Below, in pieces: positions 1 through 10,234 of a DNA stretch of 36,550 nucleotides. This DNA comes from Gnetum montanum. Its lineage: Eukaryota; Streptophyta; Gnetopsida; Gnetales; Gnetaceae. The position numbers and the translations under genes were made by a program. Where the stretch lies: positions 113,739 to 150,288 of the forward strand of contig MNCI01018262.1 in the NCBI GenBank assembly GCA_015680685.1, given 5' to 3'. The notes beneath the pieces are model-generated. The model had not been told where the DNA came from. It saw nothing but the letters and a program-made list of their open reading frames with translations, and ran no database searches. Each line of letters starts with the position of its first letter. Positions within the stretch are counted from its first letter, which is position 1.

Positions 1-316
1 CAAAATTTTATTTGTTACAAGTAGGTATTGTAAGGACCGCATAGACTAGGCAGTTGAACAAAATAGGAAATTTTCAAGAACTCACAATACTTGGCAAAGT
101 TGGCTGAATATCTTTAAAGTAAGTCATTTGTAGTTCACACACAACGCAATTGTTACGTTTTACACAACCACACGCTGTAACAGCACACACACATACTCAC
201 ATTAACTACTGAGTTTATTTGGATGTATCTGGGCCTTGGTGTTGCCAGAGACCAGCAGGCACCTAAATCCTGTTCAAGGACACTAGTTGGCGTCGCGTCC
301 CAAATGGTCACCAACA
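1..316 (-). mobile_element. Possible LTR fragment nested in element A1
   Basis: Read on the minus strand, homology between the A1 protease and the A2 protease stops abruptly just after the codons for a conserved WLS-x-I motif. The non-homologous sequence then begins TGTTGGTGACC, which is a common start for a plant LTR. The segment has a short TG-rich run near 190 and no coding signal. The right boundary (316) is placed by the TG...CA convention only. The left end lies outside the window, so neither a second LTR nor a target duplication can be checked. It could equally be a deletion junction to unrelated DNA. Confidence 0.3.
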
Positions 317-2815
317 GATTCCTAGGTGTACATTTATGGTACTCAACCATTCCCTTCCCATTATTATTGGGAAGTTCCCTTTATCATTGTTTACTTGGAT
401 CACTAGGAAATTAGCTAGGTATGAACACCCACACACAGTGGTAACGATGTCCTCCACCTGTCCTAAGGGAACAGTGATGGATTCATCAGCCAACTCTAGG
501 CAAATATTGCTCTTCTTTAATGGAGGCAGGTTCCAGGCTTTGTACATCTCTTGTGATATTAAGTTAACTCAGGAACCTGAGTCCAGAAGAGCTTTATATG
601 GTTCATTTCCAACTACTTGGAGATACATTAGAGGGCTTCTAGGATCAAAGAATTTCCTAGGAAGGTGGCCCACCTTAATCCAGTCAATGACGACATGTGT
701 CAACATAACCATATGCATTGAGCTCAATGTTTGGTTTGAAGGGAGCTCTGAAGCCCTTTTTGATGGAGAGGCGTTCAGAGGTTCAACTGCCTATGGTTGT
801 GAGGGATTGGCTGGACTACTGGTTCTGAAGAAAGATATTTTCTTAATATCATTGTCAAAACCAATAGTAGGTTGAAGATTCATAGCCCTCGTAGCATTGC
901 GTTGTTGTGGTTGAGTGGGGAGTTCCCCTTGCATTGTTGGAGCAAGTGGTAATGGAGCTATTAGTGTGAGAGTTGCGGATGGATTTATAGGATGGTATGC
1001 GTGTGGGTTGTCTCCCCTAGAAGAAGGAGTCCTATAATACTCCCAAGCTTGGTAGTGGCATTGTGGTGTTACGTGACCAACAGAGTCACGTGGAGAGATT
1101 GGTTGCTGCACGTAGTAGCCATATGAATTTGGTTGCCGGTAGGGGTATTGTTGCCTTGGTGGTCACAGCCCCCATGACTGTGGGTATTCCCACTATTGGT
1201 ATTGCTCAACATTTTGTTATGGAGTTCCACTTGGATAATACGTTGATGGTTGGTGGAACTACCTTGGGTTACCTTGGGGATAAGGTAACCATCAGGGTGC
1301 TTTTTGTTTGTTAAGTCATGGGTTGAGTGCATACATGCCAGACTCTTGCAGATGTGAGATCAATGGGCAACATCCTTTAGGATGGCCATATTGGCATATC
1401 TCACATCCACCGTCATTGTCCGTATCTAAATCCATAACTTCTTCGGTGATGGCCATTTTACCCTTACCTTTGTTACATGCATTGTCCATTTCTCTCTCTT
1501 TTTTTGTCATAGTCACTACCTCGCTCCCTAGACTCCTTTACAACTTTAAGAAAAATTTCAAACCTACTATCTAGGGAATCCCACATTTGATCTACCTTTG
1601 TCGATACCTTCATTGTTAATTTTTGGAGTGACAAGGTTTTCCTATGCACCATCTCTTCGAGTGATGACTCTTCCTCCTCCTCACAAAATCTTACTTCCCT
1701 TTTTCGGAGGGAATGATCTTGATTGTACTCTTTTGCACTTTCTCTCTTACGTAGCTCCCCTTCTTCCTTGGCTACTTGCTCTAGCAATCTATGAACCTGA
1801 TGAGACCTAAGCTCTGATAATCTCCCCTGGGCATACATTCCAAGGGTTCTCCTAGTTTCATGCCTAAGTCCATCTACAAGATGGCGTAGTTGATTCCGCT
1901 GCGAGTAACCATGGCCGGGGCAATGATGTAATAGTGCATAATAGCGGCCCATGGTAACATCCAAGGGTTCATGATTTCCCTACTTCCATCCTTGGATTTG
2001 CTTTCGTAGGTTGGACACTCGGGAGTACTTTTGGTACTTATCATTAAACAGTTCTAACACTGTACTCCACCTTCAAATGGATTCTGGTTCTAAGGACCGG
2101 TACCACCTTTCCACTTCTTTTACTAGTGTCCTTGGGAACAACTTTATTTTTTGCCATTCATTCTCAATGCTCTGCAAGGCACATGCATCATGGAATGCTT
2201 GTAGGTGATTTTGAGGATCAGTGTTGTATCCCCCTTCAAATTGTGGGATATTGTTCATGTCTAACCTCTTGATCCTACTATCCTTTTGGTGCCTTGTTGG
2301 AACATTTACGGCCTCCGTGATATCTAACATACTTCTTAACGCAAGTAGGGGTTCTTTGTGGTCATCTCATTCATAGTGTTTGTGATGTCTACGCGGTTCC
2401 CTACTCTCCCTTCTTTTATGCCGTGATTCTTTAGAGTTCCCTTGTCCTCGTTCTCGACTATCTCATCAATGTTTTTCACTCTATTTTCCTTTATCCTCAC
2501 AGTTAGGTTCCTTATGACTACATCCAGACATTAAAGGAGAGGGTGAATGTGATGATGAAGGTGAAGAAGAAGGAGAACCATCGCCATGATGATGTTTTCT
2601 ACCTTCTCTTCGATGGTCCTGGCCCTGATTGTGATTATAATCAGAATGTCCACCTTTATCGTGTGTTTGTATTCCCTCGTTAAACATTTCGTGCTTGTGG
2701 GGATCAGAACTAGGGTTGTGAATCGTGGAGTGGAGGTTCTAATACACCACCTCCTGACCATCGTTAGGATGGGGAACATCGTTTTGTGGAGAACCTATTG
2801 AAATAGGTTCACCAC
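317..2815 (-). pseudogene. A1 gag-protease, main part (decayed)
   Basis: This stretch encodes a capsid-type gag followed by a retropepsin-like aspartic protease, in frame pieces broken by stops and shifts. The gag core is at about 2330-2073 (motif MNNIPQFEGGY, then W-Y-R-S-L) and 1964-1473 (GRLSELRSH, then charged residues). A zinc-knuckle-like C-x2-C-x3-H-x3-C lies at 1405-1367; the usual spacing is C-x2-C-x4-H-x4-C. A proline/glutamine-rich linker lies at about 1111-880. The protease has the catalytic D-S-G at 583-575, followed by an in-frame TGA at 571-569 where A2 has glycine. Homology ends near 317. It cannot encode a working protein. A1 keeps glutamine at several places where A2 has TAG. 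Confidence 0.8.
2811..2815. repeat. Target site duplication of A2, left copy (ACCAC)
   Basis: The bases ACCAC immediately precede the TGATGGG start of the A2 5' LTR and are repeated exactly after its 3' LTR. Five base pairs is the usual duplication length for Ty3/gypsy integration. Confidence 0.9.
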
Positions 2816-3629
2816 TGATGGGATGTGATATCACATGGGCCGCGATATCGCGTCGTCCCCCGCGATATCGCATACACAATATCATGGTGCACCGCAAAGT
2901 CTATAAATAAGAGGCAGCTCTCCCTTTTTCTCTCATCTAGATCTAGACCCTTAGCGAAACTATGGCAGTTTTATCTCTCCAGAGATAGAATATTTTCCAT
3001 GTGCTTGCAGTAGGAGCTCCAACATAAATGGATCTTTATTCGAGCAAATATTGTACTTGAACACATGTTTGCGTGTGGTAATAAAGATGAACTTCTTGGA
3101 TAAACCTTGTAGTGCATGGAATAGGCTAATTAGGACTTTATTTATTTTTATTTACTATTTATCATTTACATGCTTTATTAGTTCATTAAATCTCTCTCAA
3201 CCCTTCTCTCCTAGTTAAGTGCCTCAGTACGACCGCTTCGAGCACGTGCGTTATGCTTGGTGATCCCAGCAACGATTAGCATTTGGTAACCAAGGTTGCA
3301 TCGGTTCAGGGTATGAACGGTAAGTGGGAATAGATGTTGACACTAGGTTAATTAAGACTTAGTTAGTTAGTTAAAGTTAGTTAAGTAATCTCTCAACCCT
3401 TCACCTTATCAGCATAGGAGATAAAACAGAAAAGTTATAAAAATCATATACCTCGGACTTACTTAACCATACACCGTGACAAATATAAGTAAGTCTGGGA
3501 AGACAACGAATAATTAACCTTAAGTGTTCCATGAGGAGTGTAGGCACTTAGTCTACAGAGTTCGACCGGATAGTGCATGTTACGCTCGTATTCATATGGT
3601 TGAGTGTAGGGGTACCTCACCACTCATCA
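2816..3629 (+). repeat. A2 5' LTR
   Basis: The LTR is 814 bp, TGATGGG...CTCATCA. It contains a U3 array of GATATC palindromes (2827-2880), a TATA box (TATAAATA at 2902-2909) and an AATAAA-containing stretch near 3080. It retains a 196-bp segment (about 3193-3388, between two copies of TCTCTCAACCCTT) that is missing from the 3' LTR. Confidence 0.9.
2827..2909 (+). promoter_or_regulatory. A2 U3 promoter: GATATC palindrome array and TATA box
   Basis: Palindromic copies of or near CGCGATATCGCG occur at 2827-2832, 2841-2852 and 2861-2871, with a decayed AATATC near 2878. The TATA box TATAAATA is at 2902-2909, some 20-30 bp further on. The 3' LTR has five such copies at 9034, 9051, 9068, 9082 and 9102. 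The position directly upstream of TATA suggests transcription-factor sites of the LTR promoter (inference). Confidence 0.7.
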
Positions 3630-3630
3630 T

Positions 3631-3648
3631 TGGCACTGTTGTCGAGGA
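3631..3648 (+). other. A2 primer-binding site (tRNA-Asp type)
   Basis: TGGCACTGTTGTCGAGGA begins one base after the 5' LTR. It matches the complement of the 3' end of plant tRNA-Asp (TGGCGCCGTTGCCGGGGA) at 14 of 18 positions. All four differences are transitions, in line with methyl-cytosine decay. The A1 copy matches at 16 of 18. Confidence 0.85.
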
Positions 3649-3775
3649 CTAAGTGTTTGTGCGCTAAGTAGAACATAGGATATCACTCACATCGTTGGGA
3701 GCTTAAATGAAATTTAGGGTTAATCAAACAAAACAAAATTGTATAATGGTTAATTAGCACACCAAATAAGACATA

Positions 3776-6700
3776 ATGTCTTCTTCTTCTTCTCACAAGA
3801 GCATTACACCACCTAGGGATAATACAAGAAATAGTTGACAATCAAAAACACATAACCTAAATCTGCCAGTTCCTCAACAATATAGGGTGACATATACTCA
3901 TCCCGATGAGTATATACCCAATTTTACTTTTATCCTCCATCAGGATGAACAGATGCGCTAGAGAGACTTGCAAGGTAACATAGTGTTACCTCCGGATCGT
4001 GCAGTCCCCAACATGCTCCTCCGTGCTTTGGCATAGATCGACATGACTTAGCACTATGCTAAATATGTTATAGGTGATTTTGACACAAGGGATTACTATC
4101 CTACAACCACACAATGTATGAGGGACTTAAGGTAGGAGAGCCAACATACACTGTTGAAGGGCAAAGAGGTCTCGCATGTCCTAAGTGAAATTGGAGATGG
4201 TGAACCACTTATAACCGATTCTCTATCGAAAGATGTTCCCCCTCCTAACGAAAGTGAGGAGGTGGGGTATCAGAACCTACACTCCATGATTCATAACCCT
4301 GGTTTTGATCCCCGTGAACACCAACTGTTCACTGAGGGAACAACAACAAATGACAAGGATGGGCACTCAAATCATCATCACAATCGAGGCTAAAGCCACC
4401 GAAGAGAAGGTAGGAAACATTGTCATGGTGATGGTTCTCCTTCTTCTTCCCCTTCATCACATCACTCATCCTCTCCATCCACATCAGGGTGTAGTCATAG
4501 AGAGCATAATGGAGAGGATAAAGGTAAGCGAAATGAGAGACCTCGACGAGAGAGTCGAGAGAGAGGACAAGGGCAATCAAGAGAATCAAGGCATGAACGA
4601 AGGGAAAGTAGGGAACAACACAGAAATCATAGACATCATTAAAGAGATGATCATGATGAACCCCTACTGGCCACCTGAAGCATGCTAGATATAACGGAGG
4701 CAGTGAGAATCCCAACAAGGCATCAAAAGGATAGTTGAATCAAGCGCTTAGACATGAACAATATCCCATGCTTTGAGGGGGGATACAACACTGATCTGCA
4801 AAATCATTTACAGGAATTCCACGATGTCTGAACCTTGCAAAACATAGAAAACGAGTGGTAGAAACTAAAGTTGTTTCCCAAGACACTCACAAACGAAGCA
4901 GAGAGTTGGTATCGATCCTTAAAATCGGAAACCATCAGGAGGTGGAGTACGATGTTAGAAATCTTCAACGATAAATATCATACGTACTCCAGAGTGTCTA
5001 ATTTACATAAGTAGATCCAAGGATGGAAGCAAGATATTTATGAACCCTTGGATGCTGCCATGGGCGGCTACTACGCATTGTTACATCGTTGCCCAAGCCA
5101 TGGTTACGCAACAACGAGACCAACTACGCCACATTGCAGATGGGCTAAGGTATGAAACTAGGAGAACACTTGGGACTTATGCCCAAGGGAGACTATCAGA
5201 ACTTAGATCCCATGAAATTCATCACTTTTTGGAACAAGTAGTCAAAGAAAAAGGGGAGCTACGAAAACGAGAGAGTGCAGAAGAATATAACCATGATCCC
5301 TCTCTTCGAAAGAAGGGAGTGAGATTTTGCGATGAAGAGGATGAGTCACCACTCGAAGAGTTGGTGAATAGAAAAACCTTGCCACTTTAGAAGCTAACAA
5401 AAGAAGTAGCTGCTAAGGTAGATGAAGTATGGAGCTCCTTAGATAGTAAAATTGAAACTTTCCTAAAGATTGTAGAGGAGTCTAAGGAAAAATGAAGTAT
5501 TGACAAGGACAAGAAAAAGTGGAGAGATTTAAGCCTTGCACGTGACAAGGGTAAGGGAAAAATAACTATCTCTGATGAGGTTGTCGATTCATACATAGAC
5601 GATGATGGTGGATGAGAGATCTACCACTATGACCATCCTAACATATGTTGTCTAATCATCTCACATCTACAAGAGTCTGGGATGTATGCACTTAACCCAA
5701 GACTCAACATACGGCAGACACCCCAAAGGTTACCTTATCCTCAAGGTAACCCAAGACAGCTCCACCAACCATTAACGTACTATCCAAATGGAACTCCACA
5801 ACAACCCATCGGACAACATCAGTAGTGGCAATACCCATAGTCATGGAGGATGCCACCACCGAAACAACACTACCCTTACCGACAACCCGATCCTTATGGT
5901 TACTACGTGTAGTAGTCGATTTCTCCAAGTGACTTCATGGGTCACACAACTCCCCAACGTCACTACCAAGTTCAAGAATACTTTAGAAGGACTCCTTCTC
6001 CTCTGGGAGATGCTCCATATCCATACCATCCTCCTAATCCATCCGCACCTCTTCCACTAGTAGTTCCCATACCTCCTACTCCAACAATGCAAGGGGAACT
6101 CCTCACTCAACCGTAGCAACGTAACGCTACGAGAGCCGTAACCATTCAACCCGCTGTTGGTTCTGACAACCGTAAAAAGAGAAGACCTTTCTTCAGAACC
6201 AAAAGCCTAGACAAGCTCTCACAACAACAAGTGGTTGAGTCTGTGATCACTCCTCCAACACACAAGGCTTCAGAGCTTCCTTCCGTCCAACAACAGAGCT
6301 TAACGCATACGATTATGTTAACACATACAGTAACCGACTGGATCAAGGTAGGCCACCTTCCTAGGAAACTATTTGACCCTGGGAGTCCCTTAATCTACCT
6401 ACAAGTCACTAGGAACGAACCTCATAAGGCTCTTCTTGACTCAGGTTCTGGAGTCAACTTAATCTCACGAGAAATGTATCAAGCCTGGAACCTGTCCCAA
6501 CTTAAGAAGAGCAACATTCAAGTAGAGCTGGCTGACCAGTCCATCACCATTCCCTTGGGATTGGTGGAGGACATCTTTACCACTGTGTGTGGTTGGTCTT
6601 ACCTAGCTGATTTCCTAGTGATTGAAGTTAACAACAACGAAGGGGAATTCCCAATTATAATGGAAAGGGCATGGCTAAGCATAATAGATGCATGCTTAGG

Positions 6701-6926
6701 AATTCACAATCTTTCCTTGGAAATATCTACGGTAGATATTTATGGAAATATCGAGAAGAAGAAAGTTTCATGCATCACATACAGTGACTCATCGGGTGAT
6801 GACATGGAGGAATGCTCCACATCTCCTCCATGCAATAGGTGTGCCCTTGAAACTCTACAACAAAGATGCCTGTATGTAGCAACCACACAACAAGTAGTAG
6901 ACACCCCGTGGTTGACAGCTAGTTGA
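3776..6926 (+). pseudogene. A2 gag-protease polyprotein, decayed
   Basis: The start ATG at 3776 (MSSSSSHKS...) aligns with the A1 start at 10089. One frame runs to about 5104, then a single extra base near 5104-5112 moves the rest to another frame through 6926. Gag core: NNIPCFEGGY at about 4757, SWYRSL, then a moving W-S-T-M-L-E-I-F block and GRLSELRSH at about 5190. A proline-rich linker follows (5700-6110). The retropepsin domain has LLDSGSGVNLIS with the catalytic Asp at 6438-6440, and later FPIIM-x-RAWLS. About 20 in-frame stops are present: TAG at 3959, 4034, 4049, 4133, 4859, 5012, 5388, 5823, 5838, 5910, 5913 and 6114; TGA at 3836, 4676, 4736, 4829, 5493 and 5613; TAA at 4391 and 4640. 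The protein ends naturally before any pol domain. Confidence 0.85.
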
Positions 6927-9022
6927 AAGAGCAACCGATAAATATGCATGGAATGAACTGGGGAAACAACTCATGCCCATAATGAAGGCATAGATACATT
7001 GGAATATGAGCATCACCGACTTCCACCCCTTAATCTAAGAACATCAATTAGGAGAAGTTGGACAATTCTAAGAAATTTAAACAGACGCTCATTATTTCGG
7101 ATCTCTCCCTTTCCATTCAGTCATGGGGGAGATGGCCACCTATGCTAATCATTTGGGACCCTCAGTTCTTTTTAAGTTTTTTTTTTACACATTTTTATTT
7201 TACACATTTTTGTTTTACAACTTTCTTTAACTTTTCTTGTTTTTGTTTTACAACATTGTTTATACCTTTTTCATTTCTTGTGTGTGTGTATGTGTCACCC
7301 ACCTTGTAATTTTGTCACCAATAAGTGTTCTTCATGATGGTATGAAATTTTTTTGTAGTGATTGCTAATGTTTGGTTTTTACATTTAAGTTATGATGTTG
7401 ATACTAAGGTATGTTTCTTTTGATATAGCAGGCAATGAGTTCACTTCATCCATACATCCACAAATTTCTATGGTCTCTCTCGACCTGGAAATGTACAGTC
7501 CCCTTCTAAATAAGAACTATAATGAATCGATGACTGGGCATTTCTCAAACTAAGGAAGGACTCAAGGATTGAAAAGGGTGTGACTTCAAGGGAATTTGAT
7601 GCTTTTGTGTTGGCCATTCTCTTGGGTGCTTGGATGTTTTCTTCTTAAGTTTTCTTACCGTATCGACGTTACCCAATTATCGGGAAGCTGAGCAAATAAG
7701 AATAACAAAGTCTTTGCATGGTGTGGTTCTCACGTATAAACACATAAAACAAAAAAAAAGAAAAAAGAAGAAGTGAGAATTCAAAGCACACCCCTTAGAA
7801 AAATTAATTCCTTGGGCTACAAGAACTGGTTATGGAACTCAAAATAAAAATGTTCCCTCTAACTAAGGCCCTTCTCGCTTCCCATTCTCTCCTCCTTCAT
7901 TTCATCGGAATGGTGGTAGCTCTTGAGTGAAGGCATTCATGTTACTTCAAGAGGATGGTTTGGCCAAATGTATTAATGCGAAGTCACTGGAAGTGGTTTG
8001 TTTGAGGCTGGAGTTGGAATGAGATCTTCTAAGTCACATTAATCTTGAACTACACAAGAGGCTGTACACCACCTTGTTCTTGGGATTCCATTCCATTCTC
8101 TTCTCTCCATTGTTCACCTCATTGTCGGTTGTATCATTAGTGTATATTTTGGTTGACGCATTGTTTTCTTTTTGGTAAATTCTTGCGGTTAAAACTTTAA
8201 CTCTTGTTCCAAATGACATTCCCAGAGCCTACGGACTCTTTGAATGTGGGTTTGTCAGGGCATTAAGGGCATGAGCCTACTTTGGGGAGGACCCACTGAC
8301 ATTCCTATTTAGTACACCAGTTAAATTCTTTCCCCTAACATTTTTGCACTCTATATTATTCTGTTCATTTCCATATTAACATCCATTTCATCGATGTTAT
8401 CGTTGTCTCTTTTTCTCCATCTTTCTTGTTCTTTTTCTTTCTCCATTTTATCGCTACTGAAGGTTCACGATTAGTCATGGGGGTACAGGGCCCAATTTTT
8501 CAATTTTCTCCTAACCCCTACACCTTCGGTAGTCACCAATATTATATCTCTAGATCTGCATAAGCCATACCACAACCCAGCCAATGGACCTTTTACCGAA
8601 GCAAGGTATCAATTACATTCTAATTCATTTACCCTTGCTAATATAAGACTATGTTGTGTGTGCAGATGACAATCATACAACAACGGATTGGATCTGGAAG
8701 GAACACATGGAATGGAACAGTGCTGAAGTAGCTATGCAAGTAGCAAGATCGATAGCGCGCTTATGGATGGACAACGAAAGGCGCAATCTTGGTGTCAATA
8801 GCAACACTTCTTTCTCTCTCTCTTTCTCAGCTACAAAATGAGGCTTGATGTCAATGTAATAAGGTGTTCACTCTTATTATCATGAACACCATTTTTGTCT
8901 TGTCTTGTAATGATGCTCCATTCACATGTCATCCCATTAGTTCCATTTGAGTTAATAATCCCATACCATCCCGATATTTTGTAAGGAACTCGAGGATGAG
9001 TTTTTATTCAGTCATGGGGGTA
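6927..9022 (+). other. A2 3' internal region without pol
   Basis: This 2.1-kb stretch between protease and 3' LTR has no recognisable reverse transcriptase, RNase H or integrase. From about 7600 onward it matches the reverse complement of A3 (35113-36550), so it belongs to the family and is not a private insertion. It contains T-rich sequence (7160-7260), short open frames shared with A3 in both directions, a candidate 60-nt intron (8606-8665), a CT-rich run near 8815, and three copies of an AGTCATGGGGG motif (7119, 8473 and 9010). I recognise no protein family in it. Confidence 0.7.
9007..9022 (+). other. A2 polypurine-like tract
   Basis: TTCAGTCATGGGGGTA abuts the 3' LTR start TGATGGG, which is where the plus-strand primer of an LTR element should lie. 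The same core abuts the A3 3' LTR (35113-35124 on the minus strand). The G run is short for a polypurine tract. Confidence 0.6.
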
Positions 9023-9657
9023 TGATGGGATGTGATATCGCATGGGCCGCAATATCGCATCCCACGTGATATCGCGTACCCGATATCGTGTCATCCCCCG
9101 CGATATCGCGGTGCACCGCCAAATCTATAAATAAGAGGTAGCTCTCCCTTGTTTTCTCATCTAGATCTAGACCCTTAGCAAAACTCTGGCAGTTTGATCT
9201 CTCCAGAGATAGAATATTTTCCATGTGCCTGCAGTAGGAGCTCCAAAGTGAACGGATCTTTATTCGAGCAAATATTGTACCTGAACACATGTTTGTGTGC
9301 AACAATAAAGACGAACTTCTTTGATAAACCTTGCAGTGCATAGAAAACGCTAATTAGGACTTTATTTATTGTTATTTATTGTTTATCATTTACATCATTT
9401 ATTAGTTCATTAAATCTCTCTCAACCCTTCACCTTATCAGCATAGGAGATAAAACAGAAAAGCTATAAAAATCATATACCTCGGACTTACTTAACCATAC
9501 ACCATGAAAAATACAAGTAACTCTGGGAAGACAACGAATAATTAACCTTAAGTGTTCCATGAGGCGTGTAGGCACTTAGTCTGTGGAGTTCGACTGGATC
9601 ATGCGTGTTACACATGTATTTGTATGGTTGAGTGTAGGGGTACGTCGCCACTCATCA
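9023..9657 (+). repeat. A2 3' LTR (196-bp internal deletion)
   Basis: The LTR is 635 bp, TGATGGG...CTCATCA, with TATAAATA at 9126-9133 and a five-copy GATATC array at 9034-9107. Compared with the 5' LTR it lacks the segment between two TCTCTCAACCCTT repeats; the junction is at about 9417-9429. The A1 and A3 LTRs keep that segment, so the loss is specific to this LTR and happened after integration. Confidence 0.9.
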
Positions 9658-9662
9658 ACCAC
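9658..9662. repeat. Target site duplication of A2, right copy (ACCAC)
   Basis: This is an exact copy of the five bases before the 5' LTR (2811-2815). Beyond it A1 gag sequence resumes. Confidence 0.9.
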
Positions 9663-10089
9663 ACTCAATTTCACTTAAGACAGGCAGAGCGTTATGGGGT
9701 CCTTTACCCTTCAAGGATGTATGGTATCTCTCTTGTTACAAGTCCCTTTGATGTTGTGCTTCTGTGGGATGGTAGTCCCTTGTGACATAATCACATGCAA
9801 CGTATTCTGCATATAAAAGTGGCATGTCTATTCATGTGAGAGCACAAAGAAGCATGTTGGGGACTGCTCAGTCTAGAGGCAACACTATGTTACCCTCCAA
9901 GTTTCTCCAATGAAGTTGTTCATCTTGGTGGAGGATAAAGGTGAAATCGGATACATACTCATCATGATGAGTATATACTACCTGAAACTGTTGAGGAACT
10001 GGCAGATCTTGGTTACATGTATGATGTCACCGACTGTCTCTTGTGTGAGTCCTAGGCGATGAAGTGCTCTTGTGCAAAGAAGAAGACAT
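9663..10089 (-). pseudogene. A1 gag, N-terminal part (separated by A2)
   Basis: The minus-strand ATG at 10089-10087 opens a Met-Ser-Ser-Ser N-terminus matching the A2 gag start, with one more ATG two codons upstream. The reading passes an in-frame TGA within about 25 codons and continues as a decayed frame to the A2 insertion point. The region is colinear with A2 3776-4190. It continues after the A2 insertion at 2815-317. Confidence 0.75.
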
Positions 10090-10215
10090 TTTCATCTTGT
10101 TTAGTGTGCGACTTACCGTTATCTTATCTTTCCTTGATTAACCCTAAGGGTTTGTTCTAGCGTTCCAAAGATGTGGTTGATTTCCTATGTTCTACGTAGT
10201 CCAAAAATAACTAAG

Positions 10216-10233
10216 TCCTCGGCAACGGCACCA
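10216..10233 (-). other. A1 primer-binding site (tRNA-Asp type)
   Basis: On the minus strand TGGTGCCGTTGCCGAGGA lies one base inside the LTR end. It matches the plant tRNA-Asp 3' end complement at 16 of 18 positions. Confidence 0.85.
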
Positions 10234-10234
10234 A

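Larger units (their letters stand above)
2816..9657 (+). mobile_element. A2: complete non-autonomous gag-protease LTR retrotransposon
   Basis: The element is 6842 bp and is bounded by LTRs starting TGATGGG and ending CTCATCA, with target duplications ACCAC on both sides. Its order is LTR, tRNA-Asp primer site, gag, aspartic protease, about 2.1 kb of non-pol sequence, polypurine-like tract, LTR. No reverse transcriptase, RNase H or integrase fits between the protease end (6926) and the 3' LTR. It therefore looks like a gag-only non-autonomous derivative (TR-GAG type) that would need enzymes in trans. The primer-site type and the LTR-gag-protease layout suggest the Athila/Tat side of Ty3/gypsy; that placement is inference. 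The two LTRs differ at many positions, so the insertion is old. Confidence 0.9.

Noticed and set aside
336-875. 179-codon open frame on the plus strand
   Set aside because: It lies antisense to the A1 protease and gag linker on the minus strand, whose domain motifs are clear. It is a shadow frame.
3776-6926. TAG codons as reassigned or suppressed sense codons
   Set aside because: TAG, TGA and TAA all occur, a frameshift is present, and the nearby PADRE genes use normal stops with no internal TAG. Decay of methylated DNA explains the pattern.
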